From JBBAGC01 sp964491265 (GTDB lineage Bacteria; Spirochaetota; UBA4802; UBA5550), in assembly GCA_964491265.1 (NCBI GenBank), contig CAZBFP010000002.1:186001-250000 (forward strand): a stretch of DNA of 64,000 nt. The letters are read 5' to 3'. Position 1 is the first letter of the stretch; every line of letters begins with the position of its first letter. Below the pieces are notes generated by a model, which saw nothing but the letters and a program-made list of their open reading frames with translations, was not told the DNA's origin and made no database searches. Positions 33,368 through 42,123 of the stretch are shown here, piece after piece. A program made the position numbers and the translations under genes.

Positions 33368-35989
33368 ATGAAAAGAATCTCTCTGCTGATTTTGTCTCTC
33401 CTCTTATGTTTTTTATCCGGCAATTATTCCGAAGCTGCATCTGCTCCAGGCCTTATGCAGGGGAGCGGTAACCCTGCTTCATCCGGCAAGGGGGGGGCCG
33501 GTGTGTCAGCCTCCGGGGCTGAATATTTTAGCCTTAACCCTGCTGCACTGGCAGAGGAGGAGAGGTTTTTTTTCTATACAGGATTCGGCTCTCTCGATAT
33601 GGGGTTCCTCTTTTCAGATTCAATTATTGCATATCCCGCATCGTATGGAGTAATAGGTGGCAGTTTCAGATATCTCTCTGATGAAGAGAACAGCGCCAGG
33701 TATAAAAACTACGCATTTTCACTCGGTCTTGGTAAAGATATTACATCAAAGCTGGCATTCGGTTTAGCTGTAAAGGGGATGCGGGCAGATTATGACAGCA
33801 GTAATTTTTATACAGGCCTCAGTACAGGTATTCATTACAGAATCCCGGGCACTATCCGTGCTTCAGGATTCGGAATTTTTGATCCTCTTCTTGGGGTTTC
33901 TGCTGATCTGGGGTATTATTCAGATGAAATTACAGATCTAAATTCAATAAATGCAGGGTATAATTTTAACTTTTACAAGGGGAGCATCTTTAATCTTGGA
34001 TTATATAATGATTTTTCAGCCACAAATAATTTCAGGGACTACCATTTCAAGCTGGGCCTTGAATCTCTTTTCATGGATCGTTTTATAATACGGGGGGGAG
34101 CAGCTTTCCCGGATCATTACGATTATATGACATGGACAGCAGGTGCAGGGTACAGGCTTGCAGATGATAATTACAGTGCAGCCTTTGATTACTCTTTTAC
34201 ATATTCAGAAAAAACCGGAGTTAGCCATTTTGCAGGTGCAACCATTAATTACGGGGCTCTTGATACAGATCCTCCGGTGGTTAATATTGAGCCCGATTAT
34301 AAATTTATATCTCCAAATTATGACGGGAAACAGGATTATCTGATATTCTCCATAGATGTAAGCGACAAGAGCCATATTAAGGGGTGGAGGCTGCAGATTT
34401 ATAATGAAGCTGAGGTGATGGTTAGAGAGTTCAGGATCAGCGACAGGGATATAGAGGAGCAGCTTACATTCAGGTATTTTTTCAGAAAGCTTATAAGTAA
34501 AAAGGAATCGATGATTGTCCCCTCAGGAATTTTGTGGGATGGAAGTGACGGGAGAGGGGGGATCCTCCCGGATGGAGTTTACAAATATTATTTTTACGCC
34601 TGGGATGCCAGAGATAATATCTCTCCGGTAAAAGCGGGTGCAGTAATGATAGATACAGTTGCGCCTGAAGTAACATTGAGGCCCCTCTCTTACATCTTTT
34701 CACCAAATGATGACGGCAACCTGGACTATCTTGTTATTGAACAGAAAATCAAAAGCGGTCCCCATGATACCTGGAATGCCGCAATAAAAAACTCAGCAGG
34801 TGAAACGATTCTGTCATACACCTGGAAGGGGGACGGGGTGCCGGAAAAATTTATCTGGGACGGCAGAAATAATTCCGGTGAATTATCCCCTGATGGTTTA
34901 TATTACTACACTATCTCTTCCAGTGACAGGGCGGGTAATACCACATATGGTGAGGTTAAGGAAATTACCCTTACAACAAAGATGGAGATTGCTGACATAC
35001 GCCTTTCAGAAGAATATTTCTCCTACGATAATTCTCCGGCTAAACAGATCCGCATGTTCCCTGATCTTTCAGACCGGAAGGGCCTTGATAAGTGGGAAAT
35101 AAAAATTTCTGATAGAAACGGCAGGGGGATAAAATCGATCACAGGGGGAGGGGCTCTTCCTCCATTTATTGACTGGGGCTGCCGTGATGATAATGGCAAC
35201 CCCCTTCCTGATGGAGAATATTTTGCTAAATTTCAGGCCTGGTTTGCCAGCGGCAACAACCCTGAGTCTTACGGGAAAAAAATAATTTTTGATAATACCC
35301 CTCCGGTTATTTCTCTGTCACATACACCGGAGCTTTTTTCACCTGATGATGACGGGGAGAATGATCTTCTTTACATCAGGATTAATGCATCTGATAACAG
35401 CGGTTTCAAAGGGTGGGAGCTGAAAATATTTAATGAAAGCAGACAGCTCTTTAAAACATTCTCCGGCAGAGGTGCGCCTCCGGCTGAGATTGTATGGGAC
35501 GGTACAGGTGATTCAAGGGAGGAGCTTGAGTCCGCATCTGACTATACAATGGAGATAAGGGCCTTTGACCTGGCCGGGAACTCAGGTAAAGCTACGGATA
35601 GGTTCTCTGTTGATATTCTTGTTGTTGTCACAGAACGGGGACTTAAGATGCGGATAAGCAATATTGAGTTCGCATTCGGGAGTGCTGCAGTAAGTGCAAA
35701 GGGCGCGAAGATACTTGACCGGGTTGCTGTAATTCTTGAAAAGTACAGACGCTATGATGTTGTAGTTGAAGGGCATACTGACAATATCGGAGGGGCTGAT
35801 TACAATCAGAAGCTTTCAGAAAAGCGTGCTATTTCAGTGAGGGAGTATCTGGTGAAAAAGGGTGTTGAGCCCTCCAGGCTCAGGTATGAGGGCCTGGGCG
35901 AGAGTATGCCCTTTTATCCCAATACAAATGAAGAAAACCGGAGGAGGAACCGCCGGGTAGAATTTCTTTTAATAAAGCATGCGGAATAA
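33368..35989 (+). CDS. Outer-membrane protein: UPF0164/PorV-like barrel, FlgD-type Ig repeats, OmpA domain
   Basis: 873 residues with a signal peptide (RISLLILSLLLCFLSGNYSEA). Residues 25-295 resemble UPF0164/PorV barrels (GAGVSASGAEYFSLNPAALA, then repeated aromatic strands). Four FlgD-type Ig units start near 298 (FISPNYDGKQDYL), 431 (IFSPNDDGNLDYL), 540 (a diverged copy without the D-x-D-G turn) and 642 (LFSPDDDGENDLL). They share I-WDG-x-x and G-Y-x-Y signatures. From 764 an OmpA-like peptidoglycan-binding domain runs to the end, with VEGHTDNIGGADYNQKLSEK and NRRVEFLL. It would tie the outer membrane to the wall. The combination is familiar from spirochaetes. Confidence 0.85.
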   Translation: MKRISLLILSLLLCFLSGNYSEAASAPGLMQGSGNPASSGKGGAGVSASGAEYFSLNPAALAEEERFFFYTGFGSLDMGFLFSDSIIAYPASYGVIGGSFRYLSDEENSARYKNYAFSLGLGKDITSKLAFGLAVKGMRADYDSSNFYTGLSTGIHYRIPGTIRASGFGIFDPLLGVSADLGYYSDEITDLNSINAGYNFNFYKGSIFNLGLYNDFSATNNFRDYHFKLGLESLFMDRFIIRGGAAFPDHYDYMTWTAGAGYRLADDNYSAAFDYSFTYSEKTGVSHFAGATINYGALDTDPPVVNIEPDYKFISPNYDGKQDYLIFSIDVSDKSHIKGWRLQIYNEAEVMVREFRISDRDIEEQLTFRYFFRKLISKKESMIVPSGILWDGSDGRGGILPDGVYKYYFYAWDARDNISPVKAGAVMIDTVAPEVTLRPLSYIFSPNDDGNLDYLVIEQKIKSGPHDTWNAAIKNSAGETILSYTWKGDGVPEKFIWDGRNNSGELSPDGLYYYTISSSDRAGNTTYGEVKEITLTTKMEIADIRLSEEYFSYDNSPAKQIRMFPDLSDRKGLDKWEIKISDRNGRGIKSITGGGALPPFIDWGCRDDNGNPLPDGEYFAKFQAWFASGNNPESYGKKIIFDNTPPVISLSHTPELFSPDDDGENDLLYIRINASDNSGFKGWELKIFNESRQLFKTFSGRGAPPAEIVWDGTGDSREELESASDYTMEIRAFDLAGNSGKATDRFSVDILVVVTERGLKMRISNIEFAFGSAAVSAKGAKILDRVAVILEKYRRYDVVVEGHTDNIGGADYNQKLSEKRAISVREYLVKKGVEPSRLRYEGLGESMPFYPNTNEENRRRNRRVEFLLIKHAE

Positions 35990-35992
35990 GCA

Positions 35993-36784
35993 ATGTATAT
36001 TTTTTTCACAGATCTTGACGGGACTTTAATTGACCATCATACCTACAGCCCCGTGGGTGCCATGGAGGGGATAGGGCTTTTAAAAGAGAGAGGGATACAC
36101 CTTGTACCTGTTACAAGCAAAACCTTTGATGAAGTATGTGAAATAATGGATCTCCTTAATCTGCGGAATAACTTTGTTTTTGAAAATGGCGCAGGAATGG
36201 GAATTTTTTCAGGTAAAGAGGGTTTTCAGTTTACTCTTAACAGCCCCGGGATTGATTATCTTCTTGGTTTTGTTCCGCTGATTTCAGGATTTTTCGGATC
36301 TCAATTAAATATCCTGAACTTTGTTTCTGCTCAGGAGCTTGACAGGCTCACCGGGCTGGGGCTTAAAAGATCGGAGATGGCTCTGAAAAGAAAAAGTTCA
36401 GTTTTTTTTATACCCCGCAATAATCCTTCACCTGATGAGGCAGAGATAGATGCATTAAACAGGTCCCTTGCTCCTGAAGGGGTAAAAATTACAAAAGGGG
36501 GAAGGTTTTATCATCTTGTTTCTCTTGATTTCGGCAAGGGGGAGGGTGTAAAAAAAATAATTGAGTTTTACAGGGTTAAGTATAATTGTGAACCTGTTAC
36601 TGCAGCGGCAGGGGACAGCTTAAACGATCTTGATATGTTAAAAGTAGTTGATTATTCCTATGTGGTGAAAAAACCTGACACTACATGGCTGAAGACAGAT
36701 TTCCCTGTAATTAAAACTCAGGGGGAGGGGCCATACGGATTTAGTGAAGCTGTAAAAGATTTTTTAATTAAAATATCAGGGTAG
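35993..36784 (+). CDS. Mannosyl-3-phosphoglycerate phosphatase family (HAD-IIB)
   Basis: 263 residues. HAD motif I FFTDLDGTLID (4-14), motif II VTSKT (about 40-45), cap domain 90-190, and motif IV AAGDSLNDLDML (about 205-216). The DHHTYSPVGAMEGI and FENGAGMGIF stretches point to the MpgP/YedP branch, which dephosphorylates mannosyl-3-phosphoglycerate to mannosylglycerate, a compatible solute. No synthase gene lies next to it, so the substrate is inferred only from the family. It shares a transcript with a small membrane protein and follows the OmpA gene by 3 bp. Confidence 0.82.
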   Translation: MYIFFTDLDGTLIDHHTYSPVGAMEGIGLLKERGIHLVPVTSKTFDEVCEIMDLLNLRNNFVFENGAGMGIFSGKEGFQFTLNSPGIDYLLGFVPLISGFFGSQLNILNFVSAQELDRLTGLGLKRSEMALKRKSSVFFIPRNNPSPDEAEIDALNRSLAPEGVKITKGGRFYHLVSLDFGKGEGVKKIIEFYRVKYNCEPVTAAAGDSLNDLDMLKVVDYSYVVKKPDTTWLKTDFPVIKTQGEGPYGFSEAVKDFLIKISG

Positions 36785-37231
36785 ATGATGGAATTTATAA
36801 AGGAGCTTCTATACTCAATAGGCGAGATGTTCATGCGCTTTGTAAACAGGGTGCTTGCCTGGTTTCTGGGGCTGGAATTTCTGAATCAGGCCATTCTTGT
36901 AAGCAGCATAACCGCTTTTTTTGCGATTATTCTTCCTATAGCTGAGTATTATATTTTTGAAACATGGTTTGAAATCAATAATCCCCAGGCGGTTTATCTT
37001 ATAGCCATTGTGATTATAATGGTTGTTACAATGTATATACCCGTGAAGATTGCCTTTATAATAAGAATGGCAGTTAACGGATGGTATCTTCTATGGCTTA
37101 TAATAGTATCAGCAACAGGGAGTATATCACACGCACCATATGAGTTGAGTTCAGGATATTATTTTAATATTGCCGCGCCGCTTATTTATATAATATTATC
37201 AGTTTTATATTATCTTGCACGGAGAGGGTGA
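36785..37231 (+). CDS. Small membrane protein of unknown function, 148 aa
   Basis: Four predicted membrane helices (AILVSSITAFFAIILPIAEY, AVYLIAIVIIMVVTMYIPV, MAVNGWYLLWLIIVSA, FNIAAPLIYIILSVLYYLA). The ATG directly follows the stop of the phosphatase; an adjacent second ATG is equally possible. No known family. Coupled by position to the phosphatase, but there is no basis for a joint role. Confidence 0.6.
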   Translation: MMEFIKELLYSIGEMFMRFVNRVLAWFLGLEFLNQAILVSSITAFFAIILPIAEYYIFETWFEINNPQAVYLIAIVIIMVVTMYIPVKIAFIIRMAVNGWYLLWLIIVSATGSISHAPYELSSGYYFNIAAPLIYIILSVLYYLARRG

Positions 37232-37310
37232 TTGCTGATTTTTCTGTAACCTCTCCGGAAATTTGTTTTCTTTCTAACATAAGGGGTTAACCCGATTGAT
37301 TCTGTAAAAA

Positions 37311-37376
37311 AATCCGGTAAAGGGGATAACCTTATCCCCCTCTGAAAAGAGTTATACTGTTACAATTTACCGGATT
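37311..37376 (+). promoter_or_regulatory. Possible structured 5' leader of htpG
   Basis: An 11-bp outer stem, AATCCGGTAAA (37311-37321) with TTTACCGGATT (37366-37376), encloses two hairpins: GGGGATAA-CC-TTATCCCC (37322-37339) and CTCT-GAAA-AGAG (37340-37351), the latter with a GNRA loop. Together they make a three-way junction about 30 nt before the Shine-Dalgarno. CIRCE (TTAGCACTC-N9-GAGTGCTAA) is not present. It could be a regulatory RNA fold or a DNA operator (the outer arms alone); neither is proven. Confidence 0.45.
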
Positions 37377-37404
37377 AGATATAACACAAAGGAGAATGGT
37401 AAAA

Positions 37405-39276
37405 ATGAGTAAAAAGCAGTTCCAGACAGAAGTGAATCAGCTTCTACATTTAATTATTCATTCACTCTATTCTCATCAGGAGATTTTTTTAAGAGAGTTG
37501 ATATCAAATTCATCTGATGCGCTTGATAAACTCAAGTTTCTCAATCTCACTGATGAGAATTATAAGGGTATAAATTTTGATCCCAGGATAGATGTTTCTT
37601 TCGATTCCGCGGAAAAGACCATAACAATAAGTGATTCCGGAATCGGCATGAATGAGCAGGACCTTGATGAAAACCTGGGAACCATTGCCCGCTCAGGAAC
37701 CAAAGGTTTTCTCAACAGCCTCACAGGGGACGCAAAAAAGGATTCTACCCTTATAGGTCAGTTTGGTGTCGGATTCTACTCATCTTTTATGGTTGCAGAT
37801 AAAGTTGAGGTTGTAACCAGAAAGGCAGGGGAGGAGACCGGATTTAAATGGATAAGCGACGGCAAAGGGGAGTACGAAATTGAAGCCTCTGAGCGTGACA
37901 GTCACGGTACCACAGTTAAGCTTTTTCTTAACAGTGAGGGTGCAGAATTCGCCAGCAGGTGGTCAATTGAAGGTGTTGTAAAGAAGTATTCCAACCATGT
38001 TCCTTTCCCCATTTTCCTTCATTACCAGGATACAAAGTTTGAAGGTGAAGGTGAGGATAGAAAAGAAATAAAAGAGGATAAGGTTGAACAGATTAACTCC
38101 GCTTCTGCTATTTGGAAAAGACCAAAGAGTGAATTAAAGGAGGAGGATTATTTTGAGTTTTATAAACAGATCGCACATGATCTTGAGGATCCTCTTTTTT
38201 ATATGCATACAAACGCGGAAGGGGCGCTTGAGTATACTACTCTTTTTTATATCCCCTCCAAGGCCCCCTTTGATCTTTTCCGGGCTGACTACAAGGCTGG
38301 TGTTAAACTCTATGTAAAAAGGGTCTTTATTACAGATGATGAAAAGGAGCTTATGCCCACATATCTCCGCTTCGTACGCGGTATTATTGACTCAGAAGAC
38401 CTCCCCTTAAATGTGAGCAGAGAGATTCTTCAGCAGAACAGGGTAATGGCAAAAATTAAGTCCTCTTCAGTTAAGAAGATATTAACTGAGATTGAGGGTC
38501 TAAAGATAAAATCCAGGGATAAGTATAACATGTTCTGGAAGGAGTTTGGAATCCCCATGAAGGAGGGGCTATACCAGGATTTTGAAAACAGGGAGAAGCT
38601 TCTTGATCTTGTAATGTATAAATCAACAAAGTCCGATGAGTTTATAACACTTAGCGAGTATGTTGAGCGTATGGCCCCTGATCAGAATTCCATATACTAT
38701 ATTACAGGTGAGAAGGGGAATGTGCTCCGCAAGTCCCCTCTTCTTGAGATGTATAAAAACCGTGATATAGAAGTGCTGATACTTGACAATGAGATTGATG
38801 AAATAGTAATCTCAACTGTACCCAAATATAAGGATTACGAGCTTAAATCAGTGAACAGGAGTGATGCTGCCAATGATTTAAAGAGCGATGATGACAGGGA
38901 CAGAGAAAAGAAAATTGAGCCCCTTGTTGCAAGGATAAAGGAAAAACTTGGTGACAGGGTTAAGGATGTAAAGGCCAGCACAAGGCTCAGCGATTCACCA
39001 TCCTGCATTGTAGCTGATGAGAATGATCCTACTGTACAGATGCAGAGTATTCTTAAAGCAATGGGGCAGGGGGATATTCCTGAATTTAAGCCTATACTTG
39101 AAATAAATCCTGACCATGAAATAATAAGGAAGCTGGAAAACAGTGAAGATGAGTCTGTAGTTGAAGATATCAGTTTTCTGCTTCTGGAGCAGGCAATGAT
39201 AGTGGAGGGGGTTGAAATAAAAGATCCCAATCAGTTTGTTGCGCGAATGAACAGGGTAATAAATAAAGCTGTATAA
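37405..39276 (+). CDS. htpG: Molecular chaperone HtpG (Hsp90)
   Basis: ATP-driven cytosolic chaperone dimer. 623 residues from MSKKQF, which has AAAGGAG about 10 bp upstream; an ATG three codons earlier sits too close to the Shine-Dalgarno. GHKL site: ELISNSSDALDKLKFL, ISDSGIGMNE, GTIARSGTKGF and GQFGVGFYSSFMVADKV. The middle domain keeps FVRGIIDSEDLPLNVSRE with the catalytic Arg loop (QQNRVM). It is preceded by a self-complementary leader and followed after 80 bp by smpB. Confidence 0.97.
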   Translation: MSKKQFQTEVNQLLHLIIHSLYSHQEIFLRELISNSSDALDKLKFLNLTDENYKGINFDPRIDVSFDSAEKTITISDSGIGMNEQDLDENLGTIARSGTKGFLNSLTGDAKKDSTLIGQFGVGFYSSFMVADKVEVVTRKAGEETGFKWISDGKGEYEIEASERDSHGTTVKLFLNSEGAEFASRWSIEGVVKKYSNHVPFPIFLHYQDTKFEGEGEDRKEIKEDKVEQINSASAIWKRPKSELKEEDYFEFYKQIAHDLEDPLFYMHTNAEGALEYTTLFYIPSKAPFDLFRADYKAGVKLYVKRVFITDDEKELMPTYLRFVRGIIDSEDLPLNVSREILQQNRVMAKIKSSSVKKILTEIEGLKIKSRDKYNMFWKEFGIPMKEGLYQDFENREKLLDLVMYKSTKSDEFITLSEYVERMAPDQNSIYYITGEKGNVLRKSPLLEMYKNRDIEVLILDNEIDEIVISTVPKYKDYELKSVNRSDAANDLKSDDDRDREKKIEPLVARIKEKLGDRVKDVKASTRLSDSPSCIVADENDPTVQMQSILKAMGQGDIPEFKPILEINPDHEIIRKLENSEDESVVEDISFLLLEQAMIVEGVEIKDPNQFVARMNRVINKAV

Positions 39277-39356
39277 GTTATAACCCGGGGCAGCGGGGTC
39301 ATTCTTTTTTGACTGTCTGTCCCGGGTAATTTATATTGAGCCGGCAGGAGCGATTC

Positions 39357-39815
39357 ATGTCTGATAACATCATAGAAATAATCAGAAATAAAAAAGCGCG
39401 CTTTGAGTATGAGATCCTCGACACATTCGAGGCAGGTGTTGTTTTGCGCGGTACTGAAGTGAAATCGATCCGCCAGAAAAAGGTAAATATACAGGAATCC
39501 TATGCCAGGATAAAGGATGGCGAGGTTTATATTGTGGGGATGAATGTTTCCGCCTATGAAATGGGGAACAGGTTTAATCATGATCCATTGCGTGAAAGAA
39601 AGCTCCTCATGCATAAGCATGAAATTAAAAAGCTCATAGGGAAGCTTAATGAAAAAGGGTATACCCTTGTTCCATTGAGAATGTATATAAAAAACGGCAA
39701 GGTAAAAATCGAGCTGGGCCTTGGAAAAGGTAAGGCTGTTTACGATAAAAAGAAGAGCATACAGGATCGTGATATGAAAAGGGATATGCAGAGGGACATT
39801 AAGAAGTATGTATAA
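39357..39815 (+). CDS. smpB: SsrA-binding protein SmpB
   Basis: Binds tmRNA and brings it to stalled ribosomes for trans-translation. 152 residues from the ATG of MSDNIIEI, which has GGAG 6 bp upstream; an earlier TTG (39336) is rejected. Hallmarks: RNKKARFEYEILDTFEAGVV, LRGTEVKSIRQKKVNIQESY, KLLMHKHEIKKL, VPLRMYIKNGKVKIELGL, GKGKAVYDKKKSI and the basic tail 'DRDMKRDMQRDIKKYV', which contacts the ribosomal A site. Confidence 0.97.
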   Translation: MSDNIIEIIRNKKARFEYEILDTFEAGVVLRGTEVKSIRQKKVNIQESYARIKDGEVYIVGMNVSAYEMGNRFNHDPLRERKLLMHKHEIKKLIGKLNEKGYTLVPLRMYIKNGKVKIELGLGKGKAVYDKKKSIQDRDMKRDMQRDIKKYV

Positions 39816-39893
39816 TTTTAACTCATTTTTGATTTTTGCAATACTATATAAATCCTGTTAAACTGTCTACCCCGGGGGTACTTCTTTCCTTTG

Positions 39894-40088
39894 CCCCCTG
39901 TCCCCCAAAGGGGGCACGAGTTAATATATTTTCTTTATAATTTAATTTTATATCATTCCAATAACAATTTCAATATTGTTTAATCCGTCTTCATCTTTAA
40001 TCCGCAATGTACTAATTCCAGTAATCCGAGAAAATTCATCTGCTTACTCAAGTTTGTTTTGTACGTGCCCCCTTTGGGGGACAGGGGG
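39894..40088. repeat. DUF559-remnant inverted-repeat element, copy D
   Basis: Left terminus CCCCCTGTCCCCC-AAAGGGGGCACG (39894-39918), right terminus CGTGCCCCCTTTGGGGGACA.. (40064-40088). The interior is near copy A. The minus-strand tail 39948-40040 reads DEFSRITGISTLRIKDED, then GLNNIEIVIGMI and a stop, conserving the DUF559-like end. The rest of 39816-40173 holds nothing else. Confidence 0.85.
39948..40040 (-). pseudogene. C-terminal remnant of a DUF559-like endonuclease (second relic)
   Basis: 30 codons and a stop, aligned with 2820-2918: both keep L-x-IKDED-x-LNNIE-x-VIGMI. No start or catalytic region is present. The frame is intact while the nucleotide sequence differs in several codon positions, consistent with decay from a once-coding element. 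Confidence 0.5.
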
Positions 40089-40173
40089 CTAACTCCGGTA
40101 GATGTGGTAATAAATAGTTTAATTGCATCTGCCGAGAATCCGAAATGAGTTATAATTTTCCAATTCCCCGATT

Positions 40174-40548
40174 TTATCGTATTATAAGGTATAATAGAAA
40201 AACCAGAACAGCCGTGATTGACGCGAATGCAAAAATGAGTTTGTTTCTTTCAGCATCAGGCATTAGGGAGATGTTCTGAAGTTTGTATTTTAATTCAAGG
40301 ATAGAGTTTATTATACTGCTGTAGTTTACTTTCTTTTTGAAATCAGCTTTAAATGAAGAGAAGAGCCCCCGCTTATTTTTATCTGCCCCGTCTTTTTTTA
40401 AATCAAATTTACCCTCTTTGTAGAGTTCCGTGTCATCAGGGTTGACAAGCAGGCTGTGACCGCATCGACAGGATATCTTTATAATACCTCTGTCAATAGG
40501 GAAACGGAGCATCTTTCCGCATGCGGGACATGCTTTAATATACTTCAT
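40174..40548 (-). CDS. Zinc-ribbon protein with C-terminal membrane anchor
   Basis: 124 residues. N-terminal CPACGKMLRFPIDRGIIKIS, then CRCGHSL supplies four Cys in a CxxC...CxC ribbon (residues 8-30). A Lys-rich linker follows, then a single C-terminal helix (LIFAFASITAVLVFLLYLII). Its start is 6 bp after the HDOD gene's stop, so it is probably co-transcribed with the signalling genes. Function unknown; the zinc ribbon most likely mediates protein contacts. Confidence 0.7.
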   Translation of the reverse strand: MKYIKACPACGKMLRFPIDRGIIKISCRCGHSLLVNPDDTELYKEGKFDLKKDGADKNKRGLFSSFKADFKKKVNYSSIINSILELKYKLQNISLMPDAERNKLIFAFASITAVLVFLLYLIIR

Positions 40549-40554
40549 GGGAAT

Positions 40555-41415
40555 TTACTGAATTTCCTGAACCTGCTTTGTCATTTCAGGTATTTTAGAA
40601 AAGAGTTCTTCCAGGTCTTCATTTTTTATTCCTGTTGCTTCAAGAGCATCACTGCTGAGCTGATGAAACAACCCGTCGCTCCCTATCCCTATACCTGCCA
40701 TAATGCTTACAGTATTGGCAATATGTACGATGGAGACCTCCTGCTTGAACTCTTTAGGGGCATTTTCAGGATCTGAATAGTACCTGGAAATCGCTTTAAG
40801 CACAGGTGGGAAATTCCATTTTTCCAGTACTTTTTCACTTATCTCCTCATGGCTGTATCCCATTACAGATTTTTCAGCCTCGCTGAAGGTAACATTATTT
40901 GCTGTAACTTCATTCATTATATCATTGTATGTATTCTGAACAAAAATTGCAAGGACCGTTTTACCTATATTGTGGATAATCCCGCCGGTAAAAACAATGT
41001 CTGCAATATCTTTGCGATTCCTCTGAACAGCTATCCGTTTGGCCATTGTGCCTACAAGGAGACCCTGCTTCCACAATTCACCCTTTGCAAGATCGTAGCC
41101 GATAACAAATTTATCGAGGAGCGGTTTTGCAGCCACAACCATAACAATATTTGTTACTTCCCTTATACCCAGAGTGACTATGGCCCTGTCAATAGAACTG
41201 ATCTCTTTCCCTTTGCTGAAGTAGGCAGAGTTGCAGAGCTTGAGTATGTTTGTAGTCATAGCCTGATCCTTGGAAATCTCCTCAGCTACAGCCTTGAAGG
41301 AGACATCAGGATCGTTTACCATATTAAGAATTTTTGTCGCAACCTCAGGTATCGTAGGGAGGGCTGCGATGTTGTTTATGGTGCTTTCTATTCGTTGTTT
41401 TATATGTGCGTGCAT
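40555..41415 (-). CDS. HDOD-domain signalling protein
   Basis: 286 residues, one HDOD domain (about 15-215) with TINNIAALPTIPEVATKILNM, 'FKAVAEEISKDQAMTTNILKLCNSAYFS', VFTGGIIHNIGKTVLA and a YSHEEISEKVLEKWNFPP motif. HDOD proteins lack a full HD active site and act in signal relay, often with chemotaxis or c-di-GMP. The start ATG follows CGGAG. It lies directly after cheD on the same strand, which supports a chemotaxis or motility association. Confidence 0.88.
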   Translation of the reverse strand: MHAHIKQRIESTINNIAALPTIPEVATKILNMVNDPDVSFKAVAEEISKDQAMTTNILKLCNSAYFSKGKEISSIDRAIVTLGIREVTNIVMVVAAKPLLDKFVIGYDLAKGELWKQGLLVGTMAKRIAVQRNRKDIADIVFTGGIIHNIGKTVLAIFVQNTYNDIMNEVTANNVTFSEAEKSVMGYSHEEISEKVLEKWNFPPVLKAISRYYSDPENAPKEFKQEVSIVHIANTVSIMAGIGIGSDGLFHQLSSDALEATGIKNEDLEELFSKIPEMTKQVQEIQ

Positions 41416-41437
41416 TTAAAATACTCCGGGCTTTATA

Positions 41438-41923
41438 TCAAACCTTATAATACATTTTTTCTTTTCCGGCAGCTTTCACTTTCATATGCCCGTCATCAAG
41501 AAAAAAGTCGATGACCCGGCCGGTATTACCGCCGGTATCCTCTTCAAGGAGCGGAATCTTAAGCTCTTCAAGAATTTTTTTTGTTTCCTCAATATTTCTG
41601 TCCCCGATCTGTCCAAGGGTTACGTTGGACTGAAATTTGAACATAGAGGCGCCGCCGGCAATTTTTGCTGACATATTTTCTCTTTTACACCCCTCTTTTA
41701 AGAGTCTCTGGACAAGAAGGGGTATTGCTGTATCTGCGTATTTTTCAGGAGTCGCGCCTTTAGCAGTATCAAGGGGGAGTAGAATGTGAGCCAGCCCCCC
41801 TGTTTTCTTTATCCTGTCGTAAATACAAATACCCACACAGCTCCCGAGGATTGTGCGCAGTATTGTAGGATTCTGGCCGATTTTCACCTGCGCAACCCCA
41901 ACATTTATTAGTGTCTGGTTCAT
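41438..41923 (-). CDS. cheD: Chemoreceptor glutamine deamidase CheD
   Basis: Deamidates specific Gln residues of chemoreceptors and binds CheC. 161 residues. The catalytic Cys/His pair is Cys29 in LGSCVGICIYD and His46 in TGGLAHILLP. 'KIAGGASMF' and QIGDRNIEETKKIL are also conserved. The receptor gene (43198) and cheW lie upstream on the same strand. First gene of a cheD-HDOD-zinc-ribbon run. Confidence 0.93.
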   Translation of the reverse strand: MNQTLINVGVAQVKIGQNPTILRTILGSCVGICIYDRIKKTGGLAHILLPLDTAKGATPEKYADTAIPLLVQRLLKEGCKRENMSAKIAGGASMFKFQSNVTLGQIGDRNIEETKKILEELKIPLLEEDTGGNTGRVIDFFLDDGHMKVKAAGKEKMYYKV

Positions 41924-41958
41924 ACTGTATTCTCTGAATCGAATTTATTATGACTAAA

Positions 41959-41986
41959 TTAATATATTAATCAGCTCATTTGTCAA
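41959..41986 (-). promoter_or_regulatory. Possible sigma-70 promoter for the cheD operon
   Basis: On the minus strand: TTGACA (41986-41981), 16 bp, then TATTAA (41964-41959), about 35 bp upstream of the cheD start. The -35 is perfect and the -10 imperfect. Confidence 0.45.
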
Positions 41987-42123
41987 GGGATATAGTCATT
42001 TTTTGAATATTTTTTCTCTGAGAGGTACTGAACTTATTTTATTGTATAAAACGCTCTATTTTTATTATCAATAATTTTTTCGTTTACAATTTATATCTAA
42101 TGCTCCATGATAATAAAATGATA

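Noticed and set aside
37232..37404. CIRCE operator upstream of htpG
   Set aside because: TTAGCACTC/GAGTGCTAA is not present on either strand.
39277..39356. Terminator between htpG and smpB
   Set aside because: ACCCGGGG...CCCGGGT can pair, but the loop is about 30 nt and no U-run follows the stem.
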